From contig CAVPBX010000013.1 in assembly GCA_963702305.1 (NCBI GenBank), positions 84,157-148,156 of the forward strand: DNA of 64,000 nt, in the 5' to 3' direction. Under the pieces are notes generated by a model. The model saw only the letters and a program-made list of their open reading frames with translations, was not told where the DNA came from and searched no databases. This stretch comes from PALSA-693 sp963702305. Its GTDB lineage: Bacteria; Actinomycetota; Acidimicrobiia; Acidimicrobiales; Palsa-688. Each line of letters opens with the position of its first letter. The stretch's first letter is position 1. The translations under genes and the position numbers were made by a program. Positions 34,503-42,318 of this stretch are shown in pieces.

Positions 34503-34623
34503 TGACGGTCACGGCCCCGGGTACTTGGGTGCCGCGGCGCGGGCGCCGCGACCCGGCTGGCCCTTTCATCGGACCAGGGGCCTACGATGGCGCGGTCTTC
34601 ATCGCCCGCAAGGAGAGCCACCA

Positions 34624-34863
34624 GTGGATGTTCGGATCGGTGTCACGCACACCCCCAAGGAGATCGAGGTCGAGCTGCCCGAGGGGACGGACGCCGATGC
34701 TTTGGTGAAGCAGATCGAGGCGGCCCTCGCCGGCTCGGGCGTCCTGTGGCTCACCGATCGGCGGGGCCGGCGGGTGGGGGTCCCGGCGGGCCGGGTGGCC
34801 TACATCGAGTTCAACACCACCAGCGAGGACCGCCGGGTCGGCTTCGGTGCCGGGGTCAGGTAG
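34624..34863 (+). CDS. DUF3107 family protein
   Basis: Small 79-residue protein, start VDVRIGVTHTPKEIEVELPEG and end RVAYIEFNTTSEDRRVGFGAG, which is the DUF3107 pattern widespread in Actinobacteria. AAGGAG lies 7 nt before the GTG start. The function is unknown. It is 9 nt before the first ArsA-like ATPase and likely co-transcribed with it. Confidence 0.9.
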   Translation: MDVRIGVTHTPKEIEVELPEGTDADALVKQIEAALAGSGVLWLTDRRGRRVGVPAGRVAYIEFNTTSEDRRVGFGAGVR

Positions 34864-34872
34864 GCCCGGCGC

Positions 34873-35820
34873 TTGGTCGACCTGCTCGAACGCAAGCTGA
34901 TCTTCGTCACCGGAAAAGGCGGCGTCGGCAAGACCACCATCGCCGCCGCCCTGGCCTGGTTGGCCGCGGACCGGGGCAAGCGCACGCTCGTGTGCGAGGT
35001 GGACGCCAAAGGGAACCTGGCCGACTTCTTCGAGACGGCACCCACCCGCTTCGAGGAACGCGAGATCGCCCCGCGGTTGTGGGCCATGTCGATGGACACC
35101 GAGGCGTCCCTCAAGCAGTATCTGTCGCTGCAGCTCAAGCTGCCCCTCGTCGCTCGCATCGGGCCGCTGGCCAAGATGTTCGACTTCGTGGCCTCGGCGG
35201 CGCCCGGTGTCAAAGAGATCGTCACCGTCGGCAAGCTGTGCTGGGAGGTCAAGGAGCGGCATTACGACATCGTCATCGTGGATGCCTCCGCGACCGGCCA
35301 CATCGTCAGCCAGTTGGCCGCCCCCCAGGCCATCCAACAGCTGGTGCAGGTCGGGCTGGTGCGCCAGCAGACCGGCTGGATGCTCGACATCCTCGACGAT
35401 CCCGCCACCACCGGATTGGTGGTGGTGGCCACCCCGGCCGAGATGCCGGTCAGCGAGACGCTGGATCTGACCACCCGGCTGCGGGCCGAGACCAAGGTCG
35501 ACCTGGCGGCGGTGGTCGTAAACCGGGTGTTGCCCGAGTTGTTCGGCCGGGGCGAGGAGGAGGTGTTCGAGCGTCTGGCCACCCCCGAGGGTGAAGCGCG
35601 GCTCGACGAGGCGCTCGGTGGCCCGACTGCGCCCCTGATGGAGGCGGCCCGGCTGACCGTCACCATGCGCCGGTCGCGGACCGAGCACCTGGAGACGCTG
35701 CGGGCCGCCATCGACCCGACGGTGCCGTTGTTGTATGTGCCGTACCTGTTCTTTCGCAGCCACGGACTGCGGGCCACCCACCAGCTGGCTGACGCCCTGT
35801 CGGCGGAGATGGGGTACTAG
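34873..35820 (+). CDS. ArsA-like anion-transporting/GET3-type ATPase (first of pair)
   Basis: 315 residues, TTG start. Deviant Walker A TGKGGVGKTT at about 14-23, switch region VDAKGNLADFF, DASATGHIVSQL and VVVATPAEMPVSET. This is the first member of the actinobacterial tandem ATPase pair (Rv3679/Rv3680 type in mycobacteria). The stop overlaps the next start by one base. No arsenite genes are nearby, so an arsenic role is not supported. Confidence 0.9.
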   Translation: MVDLLERKLIFVTGKGGVGKTTIAAALAWLAADRGKRTLVCEVDAKGNLADFFETAPTRFEEREIAPRLWAMSMDTEASLKQYLSLQLKLPLVARIGPLAKMFDFVASAAPGVKEIVTVGKLCWEVKERHYDIVIVDASATGHIVSQLAAPQAIQQLVQVGLVRQQTGWMLDILDDPATTGLVVVATPAEMPVSETLDLTTRLRAETKVDLAAVVVNRVLPELFGRGEEEVFERLATPEGEARLDEALGGPTAPLMEAARLTVTMRRSRTEHLETLRAAIDPTVPLLYVPYLFFRSHGLRATHQLADALSAEMGY

Positions 35821-37019
35821 TGGCCCGCCCCGGCGAGGGCCGTCAGGCGTCGCCGAGCGGGTCGCCCGAGACCATCGAGGCCCTCTTCGCCGCCAAGGAG
35901 ATCGTCATCGCCTGCGGCTCCGGCGGGGTCGGCAAGACCACCACCGCGGCGGCCACGGCGGCGATGGGCGCGCTCCGTCTCGGTGGCAAAGTGCTCGTGG
36001 TGACCGTGGACCCCGCCCGTCGCCTGGCGAACGCGCTGGGGCTGGAGGGCTTCGGCAACACGGAGAAGCGCATCCCGGCCGACGCCTGGAAGTCCTCCGG
36101 TGTCCGCCCCCGAGGTGAGCTGTGGGCCGCCATGCTCGACACCAAGCAGAGCTGGGACGACCTCGTCCGCCGCCACGCCCCGGACCGGGCCACCGCGGCG
36201 CGGATCCTGGCCAACCCGCTGTACCAGAACATCTCCGGCAAGTTCGTCCAGAGCCATGACTACATCGCCATGGAACGGCTCTACGAGATCCATTCGGAAG
36301 GCAACTTCGATCTGATCGTGGTGGACACCCCGCCGACGCGCAACGCCATCGACTTCATCGAAGCCCCGCAGCGGATGGCCGAGTTCTTCTCGTCCCGGCT
36401 CCTGCGCCTGCTGATCGCGCCCTACCGGAGCCGCATGGTCAACATGGCCTCGCGGCCCTTCTACCAGGTGGCGGACCGGGTCCTCGGTTCGCAGTTCCTG
36501 GAGGACATCGCCGAGTTTTTCATCCTCTTCCAGACCATGTACTCGGGGTTCGTAGAGCGGGCCCGGGCCGTGGAACGCCTGTTGCGGGACCGGCGCACCA
36601 CCTTCGTGGTGGTCAGCACCCTGGAGGCCGCTCCGGTTCGCGAAGCCGAGTTCTTCATCCAGGTGCTGACGGCCAAGAAGTTCCATCTGGGCGCCCTGGT
36701 GCTCAACAAGGTGCTGCCGGACTACCTCCTGGATGACCCGGCCGAGGTCCGGGCCGCCCGGTTGAGCGACGATGCGTCGGAACTGGCCCGCACCGACGGC
36801 CTGGCGACCTGGCTGGAGACCGACGAGGCGCAACTGGCGCGGGTCCTGTCGGAGGTGGGGGACAACTTCCGGAACTTCGCGGTCGTGGCCCGTCGCGAGG
36901 CGGCCCAGCGCCACGAGCTGGAGGCGCGTGCCGATGTGGTGGCGACGGTCCCGGAGTTCGACGCCGACATCCACGACCTGCCCGGACTGCTCCGCCTCGG
37001 CGAGCGGATCTGGACCTAG
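35820..37019 (+). CDS. ArsA-like ATPase (second of pair)
   Basis: 399 residues. Walker A reads ACGSGGVGKTTTAAA, where the signature first Lys of ArsA/GET3 (GKGGVGK) is Ser; the other switch motifs are kept (VTVDPARRLANALG, VVDTPPTRNAIDFIEAP). It probably forms a heterodimer with the preceding ATPase, since each could complement the other's signature lysine. GTG start overlapping the upstream TAG. A kinase gene follows after 18 nt. Confidence 0.9.
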   Translation: MARPGEGRQASPSGSPETIEALFAAKEIVIACGSGGVGKTTTAAATAAMGALRLGGKVLVVTVDPARRLANALGLEGFGNTEKRIPADAWKSSGVRPRGELWAAMLDTKQSWDDLVRRHAPDRATAARILANPLYQNISGKFVQSHDYIAMERLYEIHSEGNFDLIVVDTPPTRNAIDFIEAPQRMAEFFSSRLLRLLIAPYRSRMVNMASRPFYQVADRVLGSQFLEDIAEFFILFQTMYSGFVERARAVERLLRDRRTTFVVVSTLEAAPVREAEFFIQVLTAKKFHLGALVLNKVLPDYLLDDPAEVRAARLSDDASELARTDGLATWLETDEAQLARVLSEVGDNFRNFAVVARREAAQRHELEARADVVATVPEFDADIHDLPGLLRLGERIWT

Positions 37020-37037
37020 GCGGGGGGGCGAACCGAA

Positions 37038-38570
37038 GTGGCGACCCTCGCCGAATTGGTACAGGAGCACACCGACCTGGCGGGCCCGGTCGTCGCCCAC
37101 CTGCAGCGGCTGGTCGCCGGTTGGGGTGTCCTGTCCGACCTCTGTTTCGCGGACCTGCTGCTCTTCGTTCCGGCCGCCGGTCTGGTGGATCAGTTCGTGG
37201 TGCTCGGCCAGGTCCGGCCCACCACCAGCCAGACCCTGCACCTCGAGGACCTCGTCGGCAAGGCGATGGGGGTCGACGATCGCCCGTTGCTCGCCCGAGC
37301 CTGGCAGCTGGGCAGTGTGGTGGAGGGGGAGGTGGCCATCCCCAGCCGCAGCGAGCATGCCCGCCTGGTGTGCATCCCGGTGCGCTGGCAGCGACAGCTG
37401 GTGGCCCTGATGACCAGGGAGTCGGCGCTGTCGGTGGGCCGGCGGCCCGGCCAGCTCGAGCGGGTCTACGTCGAGGTGTTCGACCGGCTGGCCCGTATGT
37501 TGTCGCAGGGCGAGTTCCCTTTCCCGGTGGACGAAGTGGTCACCGCCGAGACGCCCCGGGTCGGTGACGGCGTGCTGGTCCTCGACGCCAGCGCCCGGGT
37601 GGACTACGCCTCGCCGAACGCGGTCAACGCCCTGCACCGGATGGGCGTGTACTCCGGCCTGGAAGGGGTGCGGCTCGACGAAGCCGGACTGGAACAGTCG
37701 GCCGTGTCCCTCGCCTACCAGACCCGGCTGCCGTCCACCGAGGAGATCGGCGACGGCACCGACACTGCGGTGGTGCTGCGGTGCATCCCGCTGCTCGACA
37801 ACGGCACCATGACCGGCGCCCTGGTCCTGATGCGGGATGTGAGTGATCTGCGGCGCCGGGACCGTCTGTTGCTGTCGAAGGACGCGGCCATCCGCGAGGT
37901 GCACCACCGGGTCAAGAACAACCTCCAAACGATTTCCTCGCTGCTGCGCCTGCAGTCCCGGCGCATGCCGACCGGGGAGCCCCGTCACGCCCTGGAGGAG
38001 GCGGAACGCCGGGTGCGCAGCATCGCGGTGGTGCACGAGATCCTGTCGCGCGACACGGCGGACGAGGTCGACTTCAACGACATCCTCCCGTCGCTGGTCC
38101 GCATGGCCGAGGACCTCGGGCGCGACGACCGGCCGGTGCGCATCAACTACCGCGGTGAGGCCGGCGAGCTGCAGGCAGCAGTCGCCACCCCCCTCGCGGT
38201 AGTCGTCACCGAGCTCCTCCAGAACGCGGCCGAACACGCCTGGCCGGAGGTGCCGGCAACCGACGGGGGCGGGGCGGGGGCCGGCGGGGTCGGGCTGGAC
38301 GGGAGCGGGCCGGACGGGGAGCGGGCGCTGCGAGTCGACGTCGAACTGTTTCGGACCGACGCCGAGTTGCGGGTCACCGTGCGCGACAACGGCGTCGGCC
38401 TGCCGCCGGGGTTCTCCATCGACGACACTTCCAGCCTGGGGCTGTCGATCGTCCGCAACCTGATCGGCACCCAGATGGGGGGGACGATCACCATGCGCAA
38501 CGACCGCGGCACGGTGGTGGACGTGATCATCCCGGTCGACCACCCCACGGACGACCTCGAAAACCTGTAA
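37038..38570 (+). CDS. pdtaS: PdtaS-like cytosolic sensor histidine kinase
   Basis: 510 residues, no membrane helix. N-terminal GAF-like domain (1-150), a PAS domain (about 175-280, GVLVLDASARVDYASPNA), then HisKA_2 with the phospho-acceptor in IREVHHRVKNNLQTISSLL and HATPase motifs ELLQNAAEHAW, DNGVGLPPGF and LGLSIVRNL. This is the PdtaS order (GAF-PAS-HisKA_2), which pairs with an ANTAR-type regulator not seen in the window. A Gly/Ala-rich insert of about 20 residues splits the ATPase domain. GTG start; convergent with whiB, as in mycobacteria where pdtaS neighbours whiB1. Confidence 0.9.
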   Translation: MATLAELVQEHTDLAGPVVAHLQRLVAGWGVLSDLCFADLLLFVPAAGLVDQFVVLGQVRPTTSQTLHLEDLVGKAMGVDDRPLLARAWQLGSVVEGEVAIPSRSEHARLVCIPVRWQRQLVALMTRESALSVGRRPGQLERVYVEVFDRLARMLSQGEFPFPVDEVVTAETPRVGDGVLVLDASARVDYASPNAVNALHRMGVYSGLEGVRLDEAGLEQSAVSLAYQTRLPSTEEIGDGTDTAVVLRCIPLLDNGTMTGALVLMRDVSDLRRRDRLLLSKDAAIREVHHRVKNNLQTISSLLRLQSRRMPTGEPRHALEEAERRVRSIAVVHEILSRDTADEVDFNDILPSLVRMAEDLGRDDRPVRINYRGEAGELQAAVATPLAVVVTELLQNAAEHAWPEVPATDGGGAGAGGVGLDGSGPDGERALRVDVELFRTDAELRVTVRDNGVGLPPGFSIDDTSSLGLSIVRNLIGTQMGGTITMRNDRGTVVDVIIPVDHPTDDLENL

Positions 38571-38588
38571 CCCTCGAAAACCTGTAAC
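38555..38588 (+). repeat. 17-bp perfect tandem duplication across the kinase stop
   Basis: CCTCGAAAACCTGTAAC occurs at 38555-38571 and again at 38572-38588. The first copy contains the last codons and TAA stop of the pdtaS-like gene; the second repeats them out of the gene. It looks like a recent slippage or an assembly duplication. Confidence 0.9.
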
Positions 38589-38726
38589 AGAGGGTGTTCG
38601 GGTGTGGCCTGGGACTCGCTCGACCGCCCCCTCCACACCCTGATCCTTCCGCGCTCCGAGCGCCACAGGCCGAAACCGTCGGGTCGGTCGGCGCGATGAG
38701 TGGAAGGGAGATGTGGGCGGGAGCGG

Positions 38727-38765
38727 CGGGTTGCTGATCCCGTTCACACCGGGATCAGCAACCCG
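38727..38765. terminator. Strong bidirectional stem-loop between pdtaS-like gene and whiB
   Basis: A perfect 16-bp inverted repeat with a 7-nt loop: left arm 38727-38742 (ends TGCTGATCCCG), right arm 38750-38765. It lies between two convergent genes, as expected of a shared terminator. There is no T-tract. The remaining 38590-38809 sequence shows no coding signal. Confidence 0.8.
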
Positions 38766-38809
38766 GCCGAGCCGGCCCACCATCCCGGTGGCCGAGAGCT
38801 CGACGAGTG

Positions 38810-39100
38810 CTAGGAGGCGCGGCGCTGCCGGGCCAGCCAGGCCTTGCGCAGCTTGCGCCGCTCATCTTCGGACGTACCGCCCCAGATGCCCGACTCCTGG
38901 TTGGTCACCAGGGCGAACTCGAGGCACGACTGCTGGGCCTCACACTGCGTGCACACGGCCTTGGCGGCGTCGATCTGCTCGACTGCCGGGCCGGTGCTGC
39001 CGATGGGGAAGAAAAGGTCGGGGTCGGTATCGCGGCACGCGGCCTGGTCCCGCCAGTCGTCGACGTCCCACTCGATATTGCGGCTCCAGGTGAGGGCCAC
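38810..39100 (-). CDS. whiB: WhiB-family iron-sulfur transcriptional regulator
   Basis: 96 residues. Four Cys at about 22, 50, 53 and 59 (AACRD; AVCTQCEAQQSC) ligate the [4Fe-4S] cluster that senses NO/O2. The WhiB turn GIWGG and the basic C-terminus (DERRKLRKAWLARQRR) for DNA contact follow. The GTG at 39100 is chosen for the upstream AGAGGTGG ribosome-binding site and the typical LTWSRNIEWDVDDWR start. Neighbour and size suggest a WhiB1-like protein. A candidate CRP-type site lies 28-43 nt upstream. Confidence 0.93.
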   Translation of the reverse strand: MALTWSRNIEWDVDDWRDQAACRDTDPDLFFPIGSTGPAVEQIDAAKAVCTQCEAQQSCLEFALVTNQESGIWGGTSEDERRKLRKAWLARQRRAS

Positions 39101-39127
39101 GCGACGCCACCTCTTTCCGGGGGAGAT

Positions 39128-39143
39128 TGTGAAAGCGTTCACG
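39128..39143. promoter_or_regulatory. Candidate CRP-type binding site upstream of whiB
   Basis: TGTGA-AAGCGT-TCACG, matching TGTGA-N6-TCACA at nine of ten specific positions. It lies 28-43 nt before the whiB GTG, close enough to overlap or follow the promoter. Mycobacterial whiB1 is known to be controlled by the cAMP receptor protein; that the same holds here is inference. Confidence 0.6.
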
Positions 39144-39251
39144 TACGATGTAACGCCCAACGGTGCGTTCACCGCAGCGTTGCGACAGCGTAAAGCGCGA
39201 GTGAGGCGAATGCAAGGCTTCGGTAACCCAAATTCTGGTTGAACTGTGAGG

Positions 39252-40202
39252 TCAACTCGGTCCCGGTCCGCCGGGCAGGATCAGACGCAGGTGGTCCGGC
39301 TCCCATCGGAATTCCAGATGCTCGGCATCGCCGAGATAGTCACCGTCGACCTGGTACGGGACGGGGGCGTAGGGGCGCAGCACCGCTCGGACCACGTCGC
39401 TCACCACGGTCACCTTCCGGCGCCGGTCGAAGCCCTCGCCGCCGCGCAGGGCCACCGCGGTCAGCCCCAAGACCGTGGCCGCGCCGAGGGACCGGAGCAC
39501 GGCCACGCTGAGCGGGGTGTCCAAGCCGGTACCGGGGGCCACGTCGAACGGCCGCTCGCCGAGGAAGGTGTAGGGGTTGGTCTTCAGGCAGATGGCGAAA
39601 TAGCCGTCCTCCACCGTGACCGTGGTGCCGTCGCGCTGGTGCAGGTCCACCGCGAAATGGGGGTGGTGTCGGTCGTAGTGCCGGGCCCAGGTGTCGAAGG
39701 CGGTGTAGGCGAAGAAGGCGTGCCCGAGGTACCGCTTGAGGGCGTCCCGGCGTTCGACCTGGGCCACGACCGCGGCGTCGAAGCCCACGCCGACGTGGAA
39801 CAGGAAGTGTCGCCCGTTGACGTTGCCGACGCTGATGGTCCGGAGCCCGCCCGGACCGGTGCCCAGGGCGCCGAGCAGTTCGCCGGTGGCCTCGATGGGA
39901 TCGTTGGTCATGCCGATGGTGCGGGCGAAGACGTTCGTCGATCCCCCGGGGAGCACACCCAGGGCGCAGTCGGTGCCGACCAGTCCGTTGGCCGCCTCGT
40001 TGAGGGTGCCGTCACCGCCGAGCACCACCACGGCCTCCGTCCCCCGGGCCGCCGCGCCCTGGGCCAGCCGGGTGGCATGGCCCCGCCGGCTGGTCTCGGC
40101 CACCGTGACCTCGTGATCCGCGGCGAGGGACTTCTGGATCACCACCCGGGCCCGGGCGGTGACCGACGACGCCGAGGCGTTCACGATCAACAGGAGACGC
40201 AC
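39252..40202 (-). CDS. Diacylglycerol/sphingosine kinase-like lipid kinase
   Basis: 316 residues of the DAGK catalytic family (YegS/LCB5 type). Signature VVVLGGDGTLNEAANGL at about 58-74, GVLPGGSTNVFART, and the second-domain GVGFDAAVVAQVE. It would phosphorylate a lipid alcohol at the membrane. It follows the sigma factor gene by 3 nt. Substrate choice is not visible. Confidence 0.9.
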   Translation of the reverse strand: MRLLLIVNASASSVTARARVVIQKSLAADHEVTVAETSRRGHATRLAQGAAARGTEAVVVLGGDGTLNEAANGLVGTDCALGVLPGGSTNVFARTIGMTNDPIEATGELLGALGTGPGGLRTISVGNVNGRHFLFHVGVGFDAAVVAQVERRDALKRYLGHAFFAYTAFDTWARHYDRHHPHFAVDLHQRDGTTVTVEDGYFAICLKTNPYTFLGERPFDVAPGTGLDTPLSVAVLRSLGAATVLGLTAVALRGGEGFDRRRKVTVVSDVVRAVLRPYAPVPYQVDGDYLGDAEHLEFRWEPDHLRLILPGGPGPS

Positions 40203-40205
40203 GGC

Positions 40206-40967
40206 TCAGCGGTCCTGGCCGGGCGCCTTCGCTTGTTTGGCGAGGGAGCGCAGCTGGGCCACGCTGCGGGTCAGCAGGCGGGAAACCTGCATCTGGGAGA
40301 TGCCGAGGCGGCGGGCGATCTCGGACTGGGTGAGCCCCTCGAAGAAGCGCAGCTGCACCACCTGGCGTTGGCGCGACGGCAGCTGCTCGAGCAGCGGGTC
40401 GAGGGTGGCGCGCTCTTCGGCCCGGGCCAGTTCGATGTCCTCCTGGCCGAGCCGGTCGCCGAGGGCCTCCTGCGGGTCGGTGTCGGATCGGGGGGCGTCG
40501 AGGGACGCGAACCGGTAGGCCTGGCCGGCCTCCAGGGCTTCCAGCACGTCCTCTTCGGAGACCTGCACCTCGGCCGCCAACTCGGCGATGTTCGGAGAAC
40601 GACCCAGCTCCTGGCCCAGGCTGTCGACCACCTGGTTCAAGGTGAGGTACAGCTCCTGCATGCGGCGGGGGGCCCGGACGGCCCAACCCTTGTCGCGGAG
40701 GTGACGCTTGAGCTCGCCGACGATGGTGGTGGTGGCATAGGTGGAGAACTCGATACCCAGGCCCGGATCGAACCGGTCGACCGCCTTGAGCAAGCCGAGG
40801 GAGGCCACTTGGACCAAGTCGTCGAGGGGTTGACCGCGGTTGGCGAAGCGTCGGGCCAGATAGGCGGCCAACCCCATGTGCGCTGCCACCAGTTGGTCGC
40901 GCAGGACGACGTCGCCCGTGCGGGCGTAGGCGGCAAACAGCTCTCGAAGGGCGTCTCGGTCAGCCAC
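40206..40967 (-). CDS. sigF: SigB/SigF-family RNA polymerase sigma factor
   Basis: 253 residues with regions 2, 3 and 4 of a group 3 sigma factor: LVQVASLGLLKAVDRFDP and FSTYATTTIVGELKRHLRD (region 2), RSPNIAELAAEVQVSEEDV (region 3), QRQVVQLRFFEGLTQSEIARRL (region 4). It directs stress or developmental genes under partner-switch control. GTG start overlapping the end of the RsbW-like gene by 8 nt, the classic anti-sigma/sigma arrangement. Confidence 0.92.
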   Translation of the reverse strand: MADRDALRELFAAYARTGDVVLRDQLVAAHMGLAAYLARRFANRGQPLDDLVQVASLGLLKAVDRFDPGLGIEFSTYATTTIVGELKRHLRDKGWAVRAPRRMQELYLTLNQVVDSLGQELGRSPNIAELAAEVQVSEEDVLEALEAGQAYRFASLDAPRSDTDPQEALGDRLGQEDIELARAEERATLDPLLEQLPSRQRQVVQLRFFEGLTQSEIARRLGISQMQVSRLLTRSVAQLRSLAKQAKAPGQDR

Positions 40968-41358
40968 CGGACCGCGCCGGCTTGTCCTGGTGGCGCTTCA
41001 CCAGGCGAAACCCCGGACCGTGGGGTCCGGGCGCGAGGTGATGTTCATCGACCAGAGCGCTCAGGATCACCTGCGACAGCTCCGTGAGCCCGACGGGTGC
41101 GATGTCATCGACGAAGTGTCCCTGGCCCTCGACCACCAGGCCGTCGGCGCTGAGCACGTACCGCAATTCGACCGTGCCGCGCCGTCCGGTTGGGCCCGTC
41201 AAACCGAAGCACAGCTCATCGATGGCAAGGCGCAGGTCCTCGACTTCGTCGTAGTTGAAACCGAGCCGACCGGCGAGTCCGGCGGCGGTGACTCGGGCCA
41301 GGCGAAGGAACTCAGGAAGGGCGGGGACGACCAGTCGCACTTCGTCGCTTGGAGCCAC
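40960..41358 (-). CDS. RsbW-like anti-sigma factor (HATPase_c)
   Basis: About 132 residues. N-terminus VRLVVPALPEFLRLARVTAAGLA and the N-box-like DLRLAIDELCFGLTG match the RsbW/SpoIIAB kinase family; the C-terminal G-boxes are degenerate, so kinase activity is uncertain. GTG start at 41358. It is coupled to the SigF-like gene by an 8-nt overlap and would sequester that factor until an unphosphorylated STAS antagonist releases it. Confidence 0.82.
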   Translation of the reverse strand: MAPSDEVRLVVPALPEFLRLARVTAAGLAGRLGFNYDEVEDLRLAIDELCFGLTGPTGRRGTVELRYVLSADGLVVEGQGHFVDDIAPVGLTELSQVILSALVDEHHLAPGPHGPGFRLVKRHQDKPARSGG

Positions 41359-41413
41359 GACCTGCCGACGGTAGCAGCCTGCCCCGACTCGGGTTGACGC
41401 CCCTGGGCGCAGG

Positions 41414-41482
41414 TGTTGGTTGGCGCCGGGCGAAAAGGCCGGTTGGCGCCGAGCGAATTGGCCGGTTGGCGCCGAGCGAATT
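41414..41482 (+). repeat. 23-bp tandem repeat upstream of etfB
   Basis: Two perfect copies of a 23-bp unit (41437-41459 and 41460-41482), each with TTGGCGCC and GAGCGAATT, preceded by a degenerate copy at 41414-41436. The array ends about 20 nt before the etfB ATG, in the control region between the divergent anti-sigma and etf genes. It could be a multi-site operator or simple slippage. Confidence 0.85.
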
Positions 41483-41502
41483 GGATGGAGAACAATGAAG
41501 GA

Positions 41503-42283
41503 ATGAACGTTGTCGTCTGCGTCAAGCAGATCCCCGATCCGGCCGCCCCCGCGAAGCTCGATCCGGCCACCCAAACCCTGATCCGCGACGGGAAGCTGAT
41601 CCTCGACGAGTCCGACTCCTTCGGCGTGGAGATGGGCCTGCAACTGGCCGAGCGGGCCGGAGGCGGCGACGTCACCCTGGTGTCGATGGCACCGAACAGC
41701 GAGACGAGCGGTTTGCGCACCGCCCTGGCCATGGGGGCGGCGAAGGCCATCCTGGTGAGCGACCCGGCGCTGGCGGGCTCCGACGCGCTCGGGAACGGCC
41801 AAGGTGCTGGCGGCGGCCATCAAGCGGGCCGAACCCGACCTGATCATCGCCGCGACCGAGTCGACTGACGGCTACACCGGCACCCTCCCCGTGCAGGTCG
41901 CCGAGCTGCTCGGGCTGCCGTCGGTCACCTTTTCAAAAAAGGTCACCATCGCGGACGGCAAGGTCCACGTGGAGCGCCAGACCGAGTCGGGCTATGACGA
42001 GGTCGAGGTGCCGCTGCCGGCCCTCATCACCGTGACCGCAGGGGTGGTCGAACCCCGCTACCCGTCCTTCAAGGGGATCATGGCCGCCAAGGGCAAGCCC
42101 GTCGAGGAGCTCAAGGTCGCCGATCTCGGCGTCGACGCCGGCCAGGTGGGAGCCGCCGGGGCCGGCCAGGAAGTGGTGTCGGTCCAACCGGCCGAGGCTC
42201 GCAGCGCGGGCGAGATCGTGGTGGACGAGGGGGATGGTCACGAGAAGATCGTGGCGTTCCTCGAGCAGCTCAAGGTCATATAG
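41503..42283 (+). CDS. etfB: Electron transfer flavoprotein beta subunit, one frameshift
   Basis: Beta subunit of the FAD/AMP heterodimer that carries electrons from acyl-CoA and other dehydrogenases. MNVVVCVKQIPDP start, then SMAPNSETSGLRTALAMGAAKAILVSD. After GSDALG the frame breaks at an extra A near 41795; deleting it restores TAKVLAAAIKRAEPDLI and the rest to KIVAFLEQLKVI. The corrected length, about 260 residues, is normal. 36 nt before etfA. Confidence 0.88.
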
Positions 42284-42318
42284 CCGAGTCGTAGAGGCAG
42301 AGAGAGGCGCACGAACCG

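Noticed and set aside
34873..37019. Arsenite export pump genes.
   Set aside because: ArsA-like fold only; no arsB, arsR, arsD or the Cys residues for arsenite binding, and the pair matches the non-arsenic actinobacterial ATPases.
35817..38783. A 988-codon open frame on the reverse strand, antisense to the second ArsA-like ATPase and the pdtaS-like kinase.
   Set aside because: It mirrors the third-position GC bias of the forward genes, is rich in His/Arg/Gly without domain motifs, and the forward frames carry intact family motifs.
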